From Chenopodium formosanum (taxonomy: Eukaryota; Streptophyta; Magnoliopsida; Caryophyllales; Amaranthaceae), in contig CM044862.1 of the NCBI GenBank assembly GCA_024500155.1, positions 44,092,001 to 44,156,000 of the forward strand: 64,000 nucleotides of DNA. The letters are read 5' to 3'. A program made the translations under genes and the position numbers. Positions 60,366 to 64,000 of this stretch are shown one piece after another. The notes under the pieces are model-generated. The model had not been told where the DNA came from. It worked only from the letters and a program-made list of their open reading frames with translations, and made no database searches. Position 1 is the stretch's first letter; the number at the start of each line of letters is the position of its first letter.

Positions 60366-61575
60366 TGTTGAGTCACTTAAGGTTTTGAGTGATGACAAAC
60401 AGCTGACTAGCTGGTTCTTGTTGGTTTTATATTATATCAACTGACATTTTGAACAGGAACAGCTATCCCAAGTACTTGAGGCAATATGAAGTCCTTTTGA
60501 ATCAAAACATTCAAGAAATATGTATCAGAATGTTCTATCAAGGAAGGCCGTCAAGACTTGAAGATTATGAAGTCTCTCAGATTAGGATAGTTGATCTTTG
60601 TAGTCTTTATAATGTTAAGTGTGCATGGATGTTTGTACGTGAGCTATCTGTATCCCTTACTTAGAATATTTAGTGTTGTAGAGATCAGGAAAAGTTGACC
60701 TGATCTCTAGGACACTAACAGGTTAGGAAACAGCTGCTTCGTAGCTTGTTTCATGAACCTGGACATTAGTTCAGTAAATATTTTCTGGAATATATATTTC
60801 CTATCCTTAGAGAATATTTACTAAACTAATTGATTCAGTTTATGCAGAGTTGGAGATGAATTATTTCGCATATAACTTAGAATATATTATTCTACCCATT
60901 TATGGAAAGTAGAATAATATCTTAGAATATCTCTTATTTACAAAATAAAAGATATTCTATTTACCTAAGTTATGATCTGAAAAGATCACGAAAGAATTCA
61001 TCTCCCAACCTTATAAAAGCATAAACTCGATCAGAACTTCGAGCGAGCTTTTCTGAAAAACTTCTCTATCTTTGAAAGCTCGAAATACACTCTAAGGGAA
61101 ATAGTTGGTTCATCTCTTACAAACTATTTATGCACACAGTAAGAATTGTTTTGTAATTATCTCTTGTAAGCTTTGAGTGGAAGCATTTACAGGGAAACAA
61201 AGGGTTTGTATTGAATCACTAAGAGGCTAGTGATTGGGTAGCATTTACGAGTGTGAGTGCAAGTGCTTGTGAGTTCAAGTGCGAAGTGACACCTAGAGTT
61301 AGGTGTGGGGATCACGAGTGTGATCATTTGTAATCGCTTTTGTTTTTCAGAGTTGATTAATAAAAGTAATTAGGGTAGTGGAGGACGTAGGCTCAGAGTT
61401 GAGCTGAACCTCGTTAAATCTTTGTGTTGATTATTTATTGAATTTTCTGTTTCCGCTGCAGGACCAGTTCATCACCTGGTCCCCCTACATAAATAGAGAA
61501 GAAAATCCAATAATTCTTAACACTGCCCTGTACTCAATTCAACCCCCCCCTTCTTGAGTATCAGCTGCACTTTCA
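60366..61575 (+). repeat. 5' LTR of the copia element
   Basis: About 1,210 bp, from TGTTGAGTCACTTAAGG to ...GCACTTTCA, two bases before the primer site. A TATAAAA box is at 61012-61018. The right edge is inferred from the primer site, because the 3' LTR is outside the window. The 216-bp open frame inside is not a gene. Confidence 0.85.
61012..61018 (+). promoter_or_regulatory. LTR TATA box of the copia element
   Basis: TATAAAA about 650 bp into the LTR and about 615 bp before the gag ATG; a likely core promoter by position and sequence. Confidence 0.6.
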
Positions 61576-61577
61576 AT

Positions 61578-61590
61578 TGGTATCAGAGCC
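61578..61590 (+). other. Primer binding site of the copia element
   Basis: TGGTATCAGAGCC is the classical copia primer site complementary to plant initiator tRNA-Met, two bases after the LTR end. Confidence 0.95.
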
Positions 61591-61628
61591 TCGGCTTCTT
61601 GTAAGGGTAACACCTAGAGAAGTAGATC

Positions 61629-63848
61629 ATGAGTACTCAGGAAATGAATGCTATGGGATATGACAACAAGACACCGAAGTTCAATGGGAAGAACTATGCA
61701 TGGTGGAAGAACAGAATCAAGAACATCATCATTGGCATTGATTATGAATGCTGGTTGGTTGTTAAGAATGGTCCCTTGACCATTGAGAAGTCTGATCCAG
61801 AAGGGAAGCTAGTCCCAAAGACTGAAGATGAATACATCTCCACTGATTACAAAAAGCTGGAGAAAAATGCTAAGGCTATGTCGATACTGCAACAGGCCAT
61901 TGCTGAGAATGAGACAAACAGGATCTCAGCATGCACCACTGCCAAGGAGATTTGGGATACCCTTGAACTTGCCTTTGAGGGTACCAGTGAGGTAAAGAGG
62001 TCTAAAATTGATTTACTTATGTCAAAATATGAATCTTTTAATATGTTTAAGGATGAAGATATTAATACTTGTTTTGGTAGATTCATGACTATTGTAAATG
62101 ATTTAAAATCTCTTGGTAAAAGCTTTACTGATGAAGATCTTGTTAGAAAGATGTTGAGAAGTTTGACAAGTGAATGGACTCCCAAGGTTACAGCCATTTA
62201 CGAAGCAAAGGATCTTTCAATTCTTTCAGTTGAACAGTTGATAGGTTCCCTCATGACCCATGAAATGCTGGTTGGATCTAAGTAAGAGAAGGTACCAGCA
62301 AAAGGAATTGCTCTAAAGGGAACAGTCGAAGATGAGGATGATGAGATAGGAATGATGGCTAGAAGGTTTGAAAGAAGTTTCAGAAACCAGAAGGGAAAAT
62401 TCATCAAGGGTAAGTTTAATAATGCATCAAATAAAAAATCTAACAACTTCTCTGCAACAGGATGCTTTAAGTGTGGTGAGAAGGGACACCTTGTGAAGAA
62501 TTGTCCTCAATGGAAGGACAACCAGTCCAAGGAAGCAGACAAGATGGCCTACAAAAAGGCCATGGTTGCTGCTGTCTGGGGAGATACAGACAGTGATGAA
62601 GAGGGAGATGATTCAAGTCAGTCAGATGTATGTATGACAGCAATACTGAATCAAAGTTCAGAAGAAGGTACCAGGAACAGTAGAGGAACCAGCTCAGATG
62701 TCCACTGCCTCATGGCAAAGAAGCACCCCTTGGATCAACATCAGGTAAACATTGATCAGATCAAAAAGGATATGCTCTTTTATGATAGAGAAAACTTGAT
62801 GGAATGTGCTAGTAGTGCTTTAGATCAATGTTTAGAACTTGGAATTGCTTATCATGATTTTAAGAGAAAGTTTAAAGAAAAGTCTAAAGAATATGATATT
62901 GCTAATTCAAGTTGTGATTTGTTGGAAAGTGTCTGTGCTAACTTGAAGCAGGAAGTAGCTGAACTAGAGATTGCTTTAGATCAAAGCAAACTTGAAATTC
63001 AGAGAATAAAATCTGATATGGGTTTGTGTGATGACAGTGATGATGAACGTGAGAAACAGTTTACAAGTTGTGTCATTAACGTGCTTGATTATAGTGATGA
63101 TGACTTGTACGATTTTGATAGTATAAAATCCAGGGCAAGTGCTCTAAATAGGTCTAAACTGTTAGAAGGATTCAACTTGTTAGTTGATGATGTAGAGAAA
63201 CTATATAAAGCATATGTCCTAGTTAAGGACAGCAAAAGTACTGGTTCTGAAACTGTTTCTAGTAATATGCATAATGAATGTGAAGCTAAAATTTGTAGCT
63301 TGCAGGTTGAGTTAGCCCAGCTTAGAAAGACTAATTCATGTGATTCTGTAGTTTTGCATGATTCAAGTATTTCAAAATTGCAAGCTGAGCTTGAAAGAGC
63401 TAAGCTTGACTTTGAGATAGTTGTTGACCAGAATTTATCCCTGCATGAGAAAATGAACTTAAAGGACAGAGAGTTCATAGAATTTAAGAAGAGAATGGAT
63501 AAAGTCCTCCAATCCCAGAACTCATTGAACCAGTTAACCTTAACTGCTGGAAACAGTGGTAGAAGGGGACTTGGTTATACTGGGAAGGGGAACAGGAGGA
63601 ACTGGTCTCCCAGAGATACTACATGGTTACAGGAGTATAAGAAAGGTAAGTATGTCTTAGCAAAAGACATGCATGTGTGCTATCATTGTGGCAAGAATGG
63701 CCATAAGAAATATGAGTGTAAAGACAGGAAAAGTAGATTGGATAAAAATGAGAAAAATGTTAAACAGATTTGGGTTAGAAAAGACTTGCTTGAATCTGTT
63801 GTTGGAAAGGGACCCAAAAAGATTTGGGTTCCTAAAGCTAATGTTTGA
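61629..63848 (+). pseudogene. gag: Gag of the copia element, split by one in-frame TAA
   Basis: Starts at ATG 61629, 39 bp after the primer site. Residues 10-215 are a copia Gag domain (FNGKNYAWWKNRI near the start, IWDTLELAFEG in the middle). A TAA at 62283-62285 interrupts; the same frame then continues through CCHC knuckle 1 (CFKCGEKGHLVKNC, about 62463-62505), a long acidic coiled-coil region, and knuckle 2 (CYHCGKNGHKKYEC, about 63679-63720). A TGA at 63846-63848 ends the frame just before the protease. Two knuckles and a long Gag fit SIRE/Maximus. The TAA lies in AAG TAA GAG and lacks a readthrough context, so it looks like a plain mutation. Confidence 0.9.
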
Positions 63849-64000
63849 ATTTTTCCTGTGCAGGCTGAAGTGAGAGACAATACCTACTGGTATTTGGACA
63901 GTGGCTGCTCAAGACACATGTCAGGGGATAGGAAACAGTTTCTCTCACTTACAGCTCATGAAGGGGGAAAGGTGACTTTTGGTGATAACAGCAAAGGTAC
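63849..64000 (+). CDS. pol: Start of copia protease, truncated by the window end
   Basis: In the same frame as Gag after the TGA at 63846-63848. Contains YWYLDSGCSRHMSGD, the copia aspartic protease signature (DSG instead of DTG), at about 63886-63930. Integrase and RT would follow beyond the window. Whether the TGA is a mutation or a recoded stop cannot be decided from one copy. Confidence 0.88.
   Translation, partial: MFPVQAEVRDNTYWYLDSGCSRHMSGDRKQFLSLTAHEGGKVTFGDNSKG

Larger units (their letters stand above)
60366..64000 (+). mobile_element. Ty1/copia retrotransposon of SIRE/Maximus type, 5' part only
   Basis: Long 5' LTR, initiator-Met primer site, long Gag with two CCHC knuckles and the start of a copia protease; the window ends inside the protease. 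The long LTR with a C-run near its end (TTCAACCCCCCCCTTCTTG) and the extended coiled-coil Gag are typical of the SIRE/Maximus lineage (established for that family; the assignment here is inference). Inserted in the 40-bp satellite after ATGTG (60361-60365). The 3' end and second target duplication are outside the window. Confidence 0.9.

Noticed and set aside
60449..60664. 71-codon frame in the copia LTR
   Set aside because: It lies wholly in the LTR upstream of the TATA box, with no domain or codon support.

Overview
This is plant nuclear DNA, most likely from a dicot (inference). It holds no recognisable host gene. It is a large AT-rich satellite array with a 40-bp repeat unit, interrupted by four mobile elements. 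Coordinates and alignments were read by eye, so boundaries may be off by a base or two where sequences are ambiguous.

Layout: satellite 1-2639; a poly(A)-tailed, LINE-like non-autonomous insertion on the minus strand 2640-5950; satellite 5951-18125; a complete 11.4-kb Ty3/gypsy LTR retrotransposon on the minus strand 18126-29521 (copy A, target duplication GATAT); satellite 29522-36365; a second complete copy of the same family on the plus strand 36366-47521 (copy B, target duplication GAATG); satellite 47522-60365; and the 5' half of a Ty1/copia element of SIRE/Maximus type 60366-64000, cut by the window end. The satellite totals about 34.5 kb, or roughly 860 monomers, with several layers of higher-order duplication (323 bp, 1,120 bp, about 1.6 kb, and multi-kb blocks).

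The two gypsy copies carry the marks of the Tat lineage: a tRNA-Asn-like primer site, gag-protease-RT-RNaseH-second RNaseH-integrase, no chromodomain, and a long extra region after integrase. That region holds a separate gene on the opposite strand with its own TATA box. Comparing the copies gives the same five-exon model in both, coding for about 801 residues: an acidic N-terminus, a Transposase_28-like ('putative gypsy type transposon') domain and a C-terminal coiled coil. The sense polyprotein is one frame broken in both copies at a single shared UAG between protease and RT. That UAG is followed by CAAUCA, which fits the CARYYA leaky-stop context, so Pol may be made by readthrough. All other stops and frameshifts are private to one copy. 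Copy A (LTR divergence about 3%) is older than copy B (about 1%), and neither can make its own Gag-Pol.

The best candidates for something undescribed are the CARYYA readthrough junction in a Tat element, the intron-bearing antisense gene with its palindromic ACGT-box promoter, and a heptamer (CAGGCGG/CCGCCTG) scattered in every frame, both strands and non-coding parts of the gypsy elements.
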